Shown: piece after piece, positions 10,561 through 21,905 of the stretch
How positions within the stretch are numbered: position 1 is the stretch's first letter
Layout of the letters: each line of letters starts with the position of its first letter
NCBI RefSeq assembly: GCF_001540865.1
Contig: NC_033622.1
Coordinates: 778,220-842,219 of the forward strand
DNA from: Ananas comosus
Taxonomy: Eukaryota > Streptophyta > Magnoliopsida > Poales > Bromeliaceae
DNA length: 64,000 nucleotides
Reading direction: 5' to 3'
Translations under genes and position numbers: made by a program
Notes under the pieces: model-generated
Seen by the model: only the letters and a program-made list of their open reading frames with translations
What the model was told of the DNA's origin: nothing
Database searches by the model: none

Positions 10561-10985
10561 AATATGTCATTATTTATTTATTTATTTATTTTATTTATTT
10601 GTTTGACCAATTTTCATAAAAAATTCACTAGTTTTGAATTTTGCAAAAATAATCCACATTTCGAATTTTGCAGATTCGGACTAGAGTTTCAAAAAATCTA
10701 CCAAAATATTCTTATTGCCTTTCCAATTTTTCTTTTTTTTCTCGCTTTTTTTCCTTTCTCTTCCCAGAGGGCAGCAGCGGCGGAGGCGGAGGCCACCAGC
10801 GACCGCTCACTCCTCGTCTTCCCTACCTTTCTCGTCTTCGACCCTGCACACCCACCAGCGATGCGCAAGTCCACCTCTGCGCTCGCGGTGGGTTGGGCCG
10901 AGCCCGCCTGCCCACCCACAGCGCGAGGGTCCACCCGGGCGCTCGCCGCGGGCTTAGCCTCGCATGGCCGCACCTCGCCGCAATA
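10560..10985. repeat. (TTTA)n run and GC-rich repeat island, copy 2
   Basis: The (TTTA)n tract at 10570-10600 is followed by a second, shorter GC-rich island (about 10840-10985) with the same ACCAGCGATG, GTCCACC, GGGTTGGGC and GCATGGCCGC-type blocks, again ending in AATAT and (TTTA)n. Two copies of the same GC-island-plus-TTTA module therefore stand in tandem. Not a recognised family. Confidence 0.6.
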
Positions 10986-12210
10986 TATTATTCATTTATT
11001 TATTATTATGCACGAAGCAAAAAAAATGCAACCTATTTTAAAAAAAATTTCACATATTTTATGATCAACTTATGAGAAAATAAAACTAATTTAGTTTTTT
11101 TCTTTTTTTTAATCGATTTCATATAGAAAACGAAAAAATTGTAAAACTAATCTACATAAAAAAATTGATTAACGAAGTATGCGATAAAAAAGAAAAAATT
11201 GCATCACAGGCATGATTAATTATAAGGCGAAAACAAGCATAAAGGTATGGTACCAATTATTGAAATTAGAGGGTAGTGGAAATATACAAACTGAATAGCC
11301 AATATATCCAGGAACAAATTAAATTTGTATTTTAAATTTAAATATTAAAATGGATAAAAATTAAATTTTAATTTTTAAATTAAACATTAATTTTATTGTG
11401 AAAATGTCTCTCTCTTTTTAATTAATTTTTTCATATTCAGAAATTTTGAACCACTCATCTCAAATAATCTATTAAATTTTGAATTCGTCAGAAACATATA
11501 ATATCTCCACTACCCTCGCATTTGAATTTAAATTTTAAAGTGGATTAAAATTAAATTTTGAATTTTAAATTAAACATAAATTTTTTTCGAAAATGTCTCT
11601 ATCTTTTTTTACTAATTTTTTCATGGCCAGAAATTTTGAACTATTCATTTTAAATAATTCATTAATTTTTTGATTTCTCAAAAATATATAATATCTTCAC
11701 TCTTTTTATAATTTTTCACCTAAGTGACTGGATAAATTAGTAAGATGTTTGCTATTCCTAATATAAAGTATAAAATATTTTGGAAATATTACAAATGTTG
11801 AACCAAACACATTAATATTATTTGTTTTTGGAGCTTAGAGATATATATTACTTCTTACAACTTGATCCTCCCCTTCTTTTCTTTTCTTTTTTTTACTTTA
11901 GTATAATTCTTTAAAAATATAATTGACAAGAGTAATAAAACATCAGTCTTTAATTAGATGGATAAATTGTAATATTTATATTCTCTTTTTAATATACTAT
12001 ATGTTGAATTATGTAAAATCATGTTCTGAGTCAATATGTAGAGTTTGACTCTAATTGAATCTAATCTTCTTCCAAAAAATTAGGAATAGTCCAAAATTGC
12101 TTTAAAGAATATTGCTAAAAGAATATTGATAACTATATGTGAATTAGAGTTGGCTGAAAGGCGAAAATTATTTTCTATAAGATGCAACTAGCTTACTAAA
12201 AACATACAGA
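10986..12210. other. AT-rich spacer with dispersed repeat fragments
   Basis: Two imperfect copies of a stretch reading TTAAATTTTAATTTTTAAATTAAACAT lie near 11340-11460 and 11520-11640. Bases 11710-11890 repeat 2340-2520. No gene recognised. Confidence 0.5.
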
Positions 12211-12212
12211 TT

Positions 12213-12290
12213 TAGCGCCCAGCGGGTTTTGACTGTGATTCTACCCACCTCGACCTTCACCATGCAACCTGCAGTCTTTTATTATGCCTT
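12213..12290 (+). repeat. Inverted repeat arm shared with 14878-14962
   Basis: About 80 bases (CAGCGGGTTTTGACTGTGAT..) recur inverted at 14878-14962. The two arms bracket inhibitor copy 2 and the first degenerate PME exon. Confidence 0.65.
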
Positions 12291-12642
12291 GGCACCACCA
12301 ATTTTGTCGAGCTGATTAATGAGGCTTCAAGTTGACGAAGATCACGACTTCCACCAATTCATATGGGAGAAGAACTAGAACACAAGCATGAATACTTGGA
12401 ACTATCAATGAGATAATATACAAAGATCTTTGAACAAAGAGGGAAAGAAAATGGTGCCCTGTACATGGTCACATGACATAGAGGAAACTTATAATTTTCG
12501 CATTAAAAACAATATAAACAACCTGATATGCAAATATTCTTATTATTCCCTTCCAATAAGCTTCACTGCTGCACATATAAATTCATGTCACGCAATTCAT
12601 AAGAACACAACAATCAACTAGGCCAATTACAAAACGAAAACA

Positions 12643-13191
12643 ATGAAGAGCATAATTCTTTTCGCTTCTGCTCTGGTCCTGATCCTCCGAAACTCCGCTT
12701 TCGCATCCGCTTCCTTAGAAGACACATGCAAGAAGGTGCAAGCGTCTGACCCCAACGACAAATACGAATTCTGCATCACGTCCCTGCAAGTCGTTCCCGA
12801 GAGTCGCACCGCCAACCTCTCGCAGCTCACCATCATCGCGACACAACTGTCGATCAAGAACTACACGCACACGTTGGGCGTGATAGCGCAGCTGCTGAAG
12901 AACCATAGCCTCTCGCATTGGCAGAAAGAGGCGTTGGAGACCTGCCAAGAGTCGTATAACTCGGGGGTGGACGACAGCAAAGACGCAATCAAAGATGTCA
13001 AAGCTGGTGATATCTTCGGCGCTTCGGCTAGCCTCTCTGCTGCTGCTGGCGCGCCTGGCGACTGTGAGGACGCGTTTAGCGAGGGAGAAGAGGCATCTTT
13101 GCTACCCAGAGAGGATGATTTAGCGTCTAAGATTAGTGCTCTTGCCATTGATATCGTTGCTTTGTTAAAGTCTAAGTCATCTATTCCGTGA
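12643..13191 (+). CDS. Secreted PMEI/invertase-inhibitor-like protein, copy 2
   Basis: Tandem paralogue (182 residues) of the gene at 9543, about 3.1 kb downstream on the same strand. It keeps the signal peptide, all four cysteines (DTCKKV, EFCITS, LETCQE, DCEDAF) and the glycosylation sequons. Differences cluster in the third helix and loop (SGVDDSKDAIKDVKAGDIFG against LGVDANKQAIEDVKAGDIFS), a region that in this family often contacts the target enzyme. A +1 frame difference at the very end gives a C-terminus of LLKSKSSIP in place of LLKS. A TATA-like CATATAAATT lies near 12572 as in copy 1, so both copies keep the same proximal promoter. Confidence 0.9.
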   Translation: MKSIILFASALVLILRNSAFASASLEDTCKKVQASDPNDKYEFCITSLQVVPESRTANLSQLTIIATQLSIKNYTHTLGVIAQLLKNHSLSHWQKEALETCQESYNSGVDDSKDAIKDVKAGDIFGASASLSAAAGAPGDCEDAFSEGEEASLLPREDDLASKISALAIDIVALLKSKSSIP

Positions 13192-13199
13192 GCAATAGC

Positions 13200-13925
13200 A
13201 TGTAATGCAAACTGTTTAGCTGGGGGTTGGAATGCAGTAATAATTTTCTTTTTTCTTTTTGTGATATGGTCACGTTTGAAAGTAGACCTGACAATCTCCA
13301 TCCGTATTAAAGTCGAAAATATGTTACCAAACTTGAATAATCTTAGTGTCTAATCCTATAATTTATATATATCTTTTTAAGGCATCTTTTGATTATGCAT
13401 TGTCACAGATCAGCTTTTTTGCCTTGAAAAATTCCCGCACAGCGCTCAAGTATCGCACACCTAATTAAGCTAGCCTTCCCGAGTCCTTAACACAGATGCG
13501 TCTTAAAACTTCACAGCGAAATACCAATTCAAGCATTCTGCCAAGCTTACTTCTCTGCAAGCATTACAGTCTAACGTCACGCTTACAATCAAACCCCTCG
13601 TCGGACTCTCAAGTTCCCAACGAGAAACCCCAGTATCGAGGTTGGTCACCAAGCTAGGTGTATCCCGTTTCGTCAAACAAACTCTCCTCAAGAATGCTCC
13701 GTAGCCGAATGCCTTGTTGCCTTCACCGCTAGTCACGAGGACACCACAAATTCTCTCCCAACTTAGTCCAATATGACTTTAGCCAAGCGTTCACTTCTGC
13801 GGCTTGACCCGCACGCCACTGCTGTCGAGGCCCGGGCTTCGCAACATCGCATGCCACGAAGGGTACTCAGGATACTAACTGAATACACTGACACTGGGTC
13901 ATCAATTATTTGAATGGGTTGCTTC
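13200..13925. other. Non-genic stretch with a higher-complexity segment, unrecognised
   Basis: Bases 13400-13880 have more balanced composition than the surroundings and look like retroelement-derived DNA (for example CGGACTCTCAAGTTCCCAACG near 13613), but I could not find LTR ends, a primer site or a protein. No gene called. Confidence 0.35.
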
Positions 13926-14065
13926 TTTTGCATTAATGTTTTTGTGATCTGTACTTCCTTTTTAATCTTTTGTCTCTTTTGCATGAATGGAATTGTGATC
14001 TTTTTAATCTTTTGTCTCTTTTGCATGAATGGAATTGTGTGATCTGTAGTTTCCTTCTAATCTTA
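13925..14065. repeat. Three-unit tandem repeat
   Basis: Three units of roughly 42-51 bases begin TCTTTTGCAT and contain TGTGATCT and TAATCTT. They differ by small internal deletions. Confidence 0.8.
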
Positions 14066-14316
14066 CCCAACCAAATTTTTTGATACCTAGCTAATAATTT
14101 GCCTAATGAGGAAACTATGTCAGTTTATCTAATTGTTATTCCACATCATATATGGCACAAAGCTTTGGTTTTTGAATGATAAGCAAAATGAGTAAATAGT
14201 ATTTTAATTTTTTACTGAAAATGACTAACACTGGGTCCTGAATGAGATACCGTATTAATTCTCAGCAACTACATCTAGGTTAAACAAACAACAATATAAC
14301 CAAGTCGAGATCAAAT

Positions 14317-14645
14317 ATCATCATCATACGGCAACGAAGTCAAATCCAGCCACTTATCGCCATATATGAAGTTCGAAACAGAAAATTTCGTCGCATCGTG
14401 GTAGTCCATCACATGTTAACCAGGCCAAGTGACCCGGGTACCCACCCCTGAGCCTGGGCCACTATCATGTACTCGCCGTAGTACAGCGTATCTTGGCCCT
14501 AGTTCCCGAGCCACTCGGTCCACCAGGCCGGATCCACGAGGCTATCGATGTATGATTCAATGTACACCATCCTCGAATATGGTCCCTACGGCCTTTCGAG
14601 ATAAGTCCTGGTGCTCACATTGCTCGAACGTAGGTCATCTGATAC
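14317..14645 (-). pseudogene. PME catalytic exon, 3' half, degenerate
   Basis: The segment aligns along its length with 18237-18563, the 3' half of the better preserved PME exon. Read on the minus strand it gives NVSTRTYLERP then a stop in place of the Trp of GRPW, GPYSRMVYIESYIDSLVD, a second stop where the relative has Gln in NQGQD, then a one-base deletion in the EYMNSGPG region. Upstream catalytic residues are absent. Clear pseudogene fragment; its left flank (ATCATCATCATAC) is also shared with the 18.2 kb copy. Confidence 0.9.
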
Positions 14646-15970
14646 AATTTGTCTTGACTTTTGAGTAATTTAATTAATCATGAAGCTATTTGTTTATATT
14701 AAAATCCTTAAGAATATGCATGTCTACTTAAACTGTCTCATCATGTTGTGTTAATTGGGTGGTGAGTCTATTGCATCACTTCATTATATTTTTCCCTTCT
14801 ATCATAATTCTATTTCTATTCACCCTTCTTATCCTAGAAAAACAAGCATCGTGCCCTGTGGAGGAGGTCAGGATGGGCCAGGTCATAATAAAAAACTGCA
14901 GACTGTGTGGCGAAGGTCGAGGTAGGTAGAATCACAGCCAAAACCCGTTGGGCACTATATATGTATGTTTTAAGTAAGTTAGTTGCATCTTATTAACAGT
15001 TCGAGTTTTTGAAATTAATGATTAGTTACAATGATCCTACAACCCTGGCTTATATAATTATTTGATGATCGTCTCAATAGATGGATGTTTTCAATTAGTC
15101 ACACCTTCTCTCCTACTAGAATTTTGAAAACAATGGTTTGGAAATTTTAATCTCTGTACAGCTGTGGCACCTGAAAAGAAATGTTCTGATTTAGTGCATG
15201 AAAAATATCTAAAAATAGAAAGTGGTCTCTAGGTGTAACATTCATTGGTGATTTTTCATTAATAATGATCATGTTAGAAGATTTATCATGTTGAAAATGT
15301 TTTTTTTTTTAATGCACATAAAGATTGCAACTCCTTTGAAATATTAATTTCATGCAAAGAGAAAGAGCTAAAAATCATTAACCAAATCAAATTAGAAATT
15401 TCATGACAAATCCTTCATTTTCTTTTTTGTGTGGATATATGTAACTTGCAGGTATCGCGCACAAATGGCTTCGATTGAAAGTATATTATGATGCAACTTG
15501 ATTATGACACATGGTTGGATCTTTTTTCAACATGTATATATAGGTGGGTGGTGGATTTAGATCTTTAGATCATTGTAATCTTGACCTAGATGATGATAAT
15601 ATGGTGCATTAGTTGCTTTGTTTGGCATTTCCATGACTTGGAGCTATTTAATTTGTATGTAGATAATTTTAAATTAGCCGTATGTTATTTACAAATATTA
15701 AAAACATTCACCATATAATTTTTGGGTGCTCAAAATAAACACATGCCAAATTTCTAGTTAATTGTGACAAGATCATATTGACTCTTTATACTTTCCCATT
15801 CTCTTTTTCTGTTGTTGGAATCAGTATAGTAGTATGGTTTCTTAATTTTATTTTAAAATATAAAACATAAAATTAAAGATAGATTTGTAATATTTTTTAA
15901 TCCTGATACTTAATTATCATAACTAAAGAAAATAATTTTTTATATTTTTTCAGTTATATAAATAAATTAT
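14646..15970. other. AT-rich spacer; inverted repeat arm at 14878-14962
   Basis: Apart from the arm complementary to 12213-12290 I see no gene or element. Composition is ordinary AT-rich intergenic. Confidence 0.5.
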
Positions 15971-15973
15971 GTC

Positions 15974-18150
15974 GGGCCATAATTTGCATGAAAAAATTCG
16001 TACAAAAAATAAAATTATTTTAAATTTTTATCTCAAATAAAAAAAAAAAAACATGTACCACCTCCTTCATTTATTCATACATTGAATACTACACAATTCT
16101 CTCCTTCTCCTTATCTAATTCCATTACTACTATAATATTTTGAGATAATAAATGAATAAGTTAAAATAAATTTTTATTACATATTGAGCAGTACTATTTG
16201 CACATTAAAAAATATATAAATATTATACCTTGACCAACATGCTTACATTAGTCTTATCAATTATTTTTTTAGCATTAATATTTAAATTTTTAGATAAATG
16301 AATATAAGATTTATATTAAAAGAAAAAAAAAGTTGAGGATTAAATTGTAAGAAATAATATTGTCTCCATTCTCCAAAAACAAATAATACTTAGAAGCAGT
16401 TTGATTCAAAGTTTGTAATATTTCAAACATATTATATATTTTGTTATTAGGAATGAAACAAATTTTACTAATTTATACAAACATTTAAGTTAATTTTTTT
16501 AAAAAAATTATTATATTTTTTTATAAATAGATGACTAATAACTTTTATAATGAGAACGTTTTAAAACTATAATAATTTAATATTTCTATCACTACAAAAT
16601 TAAAAACGATTCTGCTATTTTTTTAATACTTTTTACAATTCGATCTAACGTTGAATATTGTAAATTGTAAATCAAATGGGCCATAATTTGTATGAAAAAA
16701 TTCGTACAAAAAAATGAATCTATTTAAATTTTTTGTGTCAAATCCAAAAAAAAATAACACCACCTCCATTTATTCATACATTGATTACTACACTACTCTT
16801 TCTTTCTCCTTATTTTATTTCATTACTGTGATAATATTTTATGATCACAAATGAATAAGTTAAAATAATTTTTTATTACATATTGAGCACTACTATTTGT
16901 ACATTAAAAAAATTATAAATATTATACATTGACCAACATATTATTACATTAGTCTTATCAATTATTTTTTTAACATTAATATTTAAATTTTTGGATAATA
17001 AATATAAATTTTATATTAAAATAAAAAAAGAAAAAGTTGCTGATAAAGTTGTAAAAAGTAATGTCTCCACGCTCCAAAAACAAGTAATACTTAGAAGCAG
17101 TTGGATTCAAAGTCTGTAATATTTCAAACATATTATATATTTTTTTATTAGGAATGACACGTATTTTACTAATTTATTCAAACATTTGAGTGATTTTTTT
17201 AAAAAAATTATTATATTTTTTATAAATAAATAACTAATGATTTTTATAATGAGAATATTTTAAAACTATAATAATTTAGTATTTTTATCGCTAAAAAATT
17301 TAAAGTAATTATGTAATTTGTTTAACACTTTTTACAATTCTAATGTTGAATATTGCAAATTGTCAATCAAATAGGTCATAATTTGCACGAAAAAATTCGT
17401 ACAAAAAAAAACTATTTTGAATTTTTATTTCAAATAAAAAAAAATATAACACCACCACATTCATTTATTCATACATTTGAATACTACACTATTCTCTCTT
17501 CCATTACTGCTATAATATTTTGAGATAATAAATGAATAAATTAAAATAATTTTTTATTACCTATTGAGCAGTAATATTTGTACATTAAAAAATATAAATA
17601 TTATATCTTGACCAACATATTTACATTAGTTTTATCAATTATTTTTTTAGCAATAATATTTAAATTTTTGGATAAATAAATATAATATTTATATCAAAAT
17701 AAAAAAAGAAAATGTTGAGAATCAAGTTGTAAGAAATAATGTTTCCACGCTCCAAAAATAAATAATACTGATAAATAAAAAATAAATAATACTGATAAAT
17801 AATACTGAAGAATAGTTTGATTCAAAGTTTGTAATATTTCAAACATATTATATATTTTGTTATTAGGAATGACACGTATTTTACTAATTTATCCAAACAT
17901 ATGAGTGAATTTTTTTAAAAAAATTATTATATTTTTTTATGAATAGATGACTAATGATTTTTATAATGAGAATATTTTAAAACTATAATAATTTAATATT
18001 TTTATCACTATAAAATTTAAAGTGGATTATGCTATTTTTTTAACACTTTTTATAATTGCAACATTAAATATTGCAAATTGTGAATCAAACGGGTCATAAT
18101 TTGCGCAAAAAAATTTGTGCAAAAAAATAAAGCTATTTTTAATTTTTGTG
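15974..18150. repeat. About 700-bp AT-rich tandem repeat, three units plus a partial fourth
   Basis: The junction motif (G/A)GG(C/T)CATAATTTG..AAAAATTCGTAC occurs at 15974, 16678, 17373 and 18091, giving unit lengths of 704, 695 and 718. Units share internal landmarks (TACATTGA near the start, TATTGAGCA, TTTCAAACATATTATATATTT, AGGAATGA). Unit 3 has an internal duplication of AATAAATAATACTGAT around 17760. No open frame. Single diverged parts occur inverted at 2280-3540 and 11710-12000. Family unknown. Confidence 0.85.
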
Positions 18151-18268
18151 TACTATGAATCATAAAGTCTCTTAAACTAGTCTCAATTAGTTTTGGCACT
18201 CTTCTTCGTATATATTATATATCTCAATTGAGGAATATCATCATCATACTTAACGAGGTTGAATCCAA

Positions 18269-18918
18269 TCACTCATCGCCATATATGAAGTTCGAAACCG
18301 AAAAATTCGTCGCGTCGTTGTAGCCCATCACATGATAACCATGCCAAGTGACCCGGGCACCTACCCCTGAGCCTGGACCACTATTCATGTACTCGCGGTA
18401 GTACAGCGTATCCTGGCCCTGGTTCCTGGGCCACTCGGTCCACCCGGCCGGGTCCACGAGGCTATCGATGTATGATTCGATGTACACCGTCCTCGAATAC
18501 GGCCTCCACGGCCTCCCGAGATAAGTCCTGGTGCTCACATTGCTCGAACGTAGGTCATCTGATGCGATGATCGAACAATTTTGAATTGATATCCCGGTGT
18601 CCTCACTCGGGTCGTCCCGCGATTGGGTTGTGACGACACTCGACTGGCCCGGGATGGGTTTTCGGGCTATGATGCTGCAGCCCTGGAAGAGAACCGCTGC
18701 ATTTCCAAATATAAAGTCAATGGTACCATAAATGTCGCACTCGTGGAAGAACTGACGAAACGAGTGGACATAGAGTGTGTCCTGATAACCGTCGATGATG
18801 CAACCGTAGACGGCGACGTGGTCAGCGTTCACTCAGAGAGCCACGGCCTGGCCCTTTGCTGGCCCAGCTGTGTTTCGAAAGGTTATGTCGCGCCCTAAAA
18901 AGCCTTGCCCAGAAACAG
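18269..18918 (-). pseudogene. PME catalytic exon 2 with one in-frame nonsense codon
   Basis: The exon begins after a CAG acceptor (first base 18918) with AVSGQGFLGRDITFRNTAGP, continues to AKGQAVAL, meets TGA at 18835-18833, and then runs open to the stop at 18271-18269. Catalytic and structural motifs are intact after the stop: GYQDTLYVHSFRQFF, GTIDFIFGNAAVLFQGC (catalytic Asp), YLGRPWRPYSRTV (Arg/Trp of the active site) and GSGVGARVTWHG. The expected residue at the stop is Arg (family ALRV/ALRS), so a CGA to TGA transition explains it. Exon 1 is not adjacent; its 5' part may be the fragment at 21906-22220. Pseudogene unless the T is an error or the stop is read through. Confidence 0.85.
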
Positions 18919-19780
18919 CTGCGGAATAGTTTGTAAAGTATTGTAAAATAAAGTTAGATGTAATTTACATTTTATTTTTGATTACACAAAATTTAATTAG
19001 CCAAATAGCAAAAGATACTCACAAGCAGCTACCCCTTCCTGTTCCCAACTACACGAATTTTTATTTCATATGTATATATTTTTAGGTAAAGTCGATAATA
19101 TAATATAATCATAATTGTATTTAGCACATAAAGTTTATTAAATTTAATCTAATTTAATTAGTAAATAGTTAAAGCCTATTAATTTGTTTGTATCAGAATT
19201 AATTTTAAATTTTTTAATTTTAAAATATCCTGAGCACTTAAACAAAAATAATAAGACTAATCATAGATTATTTCCTACAAATCGATTTTTTACGTAACAT
19301 TTATTCTTGGATCTGTACTATAGATTTTTATAAAAAATGATTAAATTTCACTTCACAAGTTGAGTTATTTCTTTGTGATAAAAAATAAATTGTGATATAC
19401 CAAAAAGTTTACAAAACTTTATAAAAACACAAATTATGCTAATTGGAGCAATTCAAATTAGATTAGGATAGTTATTCCTACTAAATAAATTAATTAATAA
19501 GATACAACACTTAATTGCCAAATTACCCGTTATAAAAGAGTTATATAACTTCATATATATGTAAGCGTAATTTAGTTATACACAACTTCTTCTGGGTGAT
19601 AATGGTATGTCCATAGAACAAAATATATGCTGTATATGCATAGATCTGGTACTTACATATTGATCTATATAGCTAATATTAAGACTTAATTTGGACTGTC
19701 AAATTGATCCAAATACCATATTTAGTCGACAATTGACGGTGTTGTGGATAAAGGATCAAAACATATCTATACAATACATG
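18919..19780. other. AT-rich stretch with a distant match to the inhibitor-gene flank
   Basis: Would be the intron of the PME copy if exon 1 once lay to the right. Bases about 19567-19672 are a diverged direct copy of 10146-10250, the 3' flank of inhibitor copy 1. No gene seen. Confidence 0.5.
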
Positions 19781-19783
19781 AAT

Positions 19784-20130
19784 TCTCTACCTAAAAGAAC
19801 GCTTCTCCTTATTTTGGGGGACCGTGGGATCTACAAATATTTTTTATTAGGAATCTATATCTATATGGATTTTCAATCTAAAAGAACCCTTCTCCTTATT
19901 TTGTAGGGATTGTGGGGCCCACAAATATTTTTTATTATGGATTAATTGCATACATGAATTCTCTATCTAAAAGAACGCTTCTCCTTATTTTGGGGGACCG
20001 TGGGATCTACAAATATTTTTTATTAGGAATCTATATCTATATTGATTTTCAATCTAAAAGAACCCTTCTCCTTATTTTGTAGGGATTGTGGGGCCCACAA
20101 ATATTTTTTATTATGGATTAATTGCACCAT
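19784..20130. repeat. 176-bp tandem duplication made of 87-bp subunits
   Basis: CTAAAAGAAC followed by GCTTCTCC or CCTTCTCC occurs at 19791, 19878, 19967 and 20054: spacing 87, 89, 87. The A-type units (GGGGGACCGTGGGATC) and B-type units (TAGGGATTGTGGGGCCC) alternate, so an old 87-bp duplication was followed by a recent 176-bp one whose two copies are almost identical. Confidence 0.9.
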
Positions 20131-20950
20131 TGCTCATCAAGCCTTACACCATCTTTCACGTTTGTCCCTAACATTTTTTTTTTTACAATTAAGTTTCCAC
20201 CTCTTGATTTTATTATGATTATATCCCAACTGTTAAAACAAGATGTTAAAATTAACGAAATTATCATATCAGTATCTGCTTAGATTTTTTTTTTCATGTC
20301 AATTTTGGCTTCCAAACTTTGTATGTTTTTTACTTTAATTTTCAAAAATAAAAACTTAAATTTTTAAAATTAAATTTGGAATTAAAAGTTTAAATTTGAA
20401 TTGAAATTCAAATTTTAAATTGAATCTAAAGTTTAATGCAGTTGGATCTAAAGTCTAAAATTAAATCGAAATTAAATTTTGAATTTGAATTTAAAGTTTA
20501 AATTTGAATTGAAATTCAAATTTTAAATTGAATCTAACTTTTGATTTCAAACTTAAATTTTTTATTTTGAGCTATCAAGTTGCTTTATTATTTTTTAAAT
20601 CATCTCAGAAAGTTTTGCTCCATAGAGAAAATGTAAGATAATGAGCCACAAATTAGTTGCATCTAATACATATATTCTTCTACTTTTAATAAGAATTATA
20701 ATAAGACCTTTAGCAATATAATTATATTTTGTATATTAAAATGTTCATTCATAGAAATGATATACAAATATGAATTAAGATTTTTAAAATAGTGACTATT
20801 GATGAATGGTGCTTGATTGATAATGTGAATAGTTTTTTTAAAAAAATTTTGAAATTAACAAATTGCTATCATGGAATGAAAAATATTCAACTTTTAGATT
20901 TCTTTTTCTCTTGGATGATTTTTTTCATATTAGTTTTTCCTCTAGTTAAA
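20131..20950. other. AT-rich, partly palindromic low-complexity stretch
   Basis: Bases 20340-20560 consist of iterated AAATTTGAATTGAAATTCAAATTT-like blocks, with one block of about 60 bases duplicated (near 20380 and 20490). No gene. Confidence 0.5.
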
Positions 20951-20955
20951 TAATA

Positions 20956-20990
20956 CTAGTGAAGGCACCCGCACGTTGCGGCGGGTCGAT
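20956..20990 (-). mobile_element. Helitron-type 3' terminus (minus orientation)
   Basis: On the minus strand a GC-rich hairpin motif (CCCGCCGCAACGTGCGGG) is followed about 8 bases later by CACTAG and then T, the layout of plant Helitron 3' ends (short hairpin, then CTRR at an A/T insertion site). The body would extend to higher coordinates; no 5' end was fixed. Confidence 0.6.
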
Positions 20991-21449
20991 TTCACAAAAA
21001 TAAATAAATAACTCTAAAGCAAGAAATAGCAGCAAAAGAAAAAAAAAAAAGTCAAAAAGTAAAAAAGAATAAAAACAAAAAAAACTGAAAAAGAAGCAGC
21101 AGCCGATGCAGTAGAAGCATAAGAATAAAAATATAAAAAAAATAAAAAAGAAATAAGAATAAACCATAAGAATAATAAATTATATTTATAGTATCAGTAA
21201 ATGTTGAAAACTAAAATGTCACATTTCTCATACAACTTTTTTTAAACAATGAACCATTTTGAATTAGCTATCCAACCTTTCAAAATTCATTTTTACTATT
21301 CAATCTTTCAATATGTTAAATTTGAATCACTAAATGATATTGTGACGTCAAAATTCGAATGCGTCGTTTAATTTTACAAATTTAATTAGTATACTTTCTA
21401 CAATTTTCACATACAATTTTACAAAATTCGAATGCAGTAGGTTTTCCCT

Positions 21450-21905
21450 TTTCTTGTAATAGCGAAGAGAGGTGTAGAGAGGGTTGGAGAAGGAGCTCTC
21501 TTGTTCTTCTTGCTTGATTCAAAACCTTCCAAGGTAGATTGGAGAAATTCTAAAAGGTATTCCGAAACGGGATTCGCGGAATCGGAAGGTGCTTCAAAGA
21601 AGGTGTAGCAAGAAGGGATTTCTATTGGAAGATTGTAAGCTCATTAAAATAGAGTGGTAATCTCTAACTAAATCTTGTAATCTCCTTATTTGATAGTGGA
21701 TTTGATCTCTCCGTGCCCATGGATGTAGCCCGGTTTGGATGAACTACGTAAATCTTGTGTTGTTGTTGTGGTTGTGCTTGGATTTTTCTCTTTCAACTTC
21801 ATTTACTCCAATCTTGCATATCTTGGTTGTGAATAATTTAGATACATCACATTTGTTTACTAATGTGATTAGTATCTTGATAGTGAGGGTTCCGTCATTA
21901 GCTCA
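21450..21905 (+). mobile_element. Copia-type LTR fragment
   Basis: The segment has the look of the R/U5 part of a plant Copia LTR: an AGCTCATTAAAATAGAG-type stretch, CTCCGTGCCCATGGATGTAG, then GAACTACGTAAATCTTGTG. It ends near 21905 where it abuts PME sequence. No primer site or second LTR was found. Assignment rests on resemblance to known LTR texture. Confidence 0.5.

Noticed and set aside
10232..10957. Several overlapping Pro/Arg/Ala-rich frames on both strands
   Set aside because: The DNA is a GC-rich repeat island; openness in many frames at once reflects rarity of stop codons.
13503..13736. 77-codon minus-strand frame in a higher-complexity segment
   Set aside because: No domain recognised and no codon bias; the segment looks retroelement-derived but cannot be delimited.
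15974..18150. CRISPR-like or phage-type repeat array
   Set aside because: Units are 700 bases, diverged and without regular short repeats and spacers; the sequence is plant nuclear.
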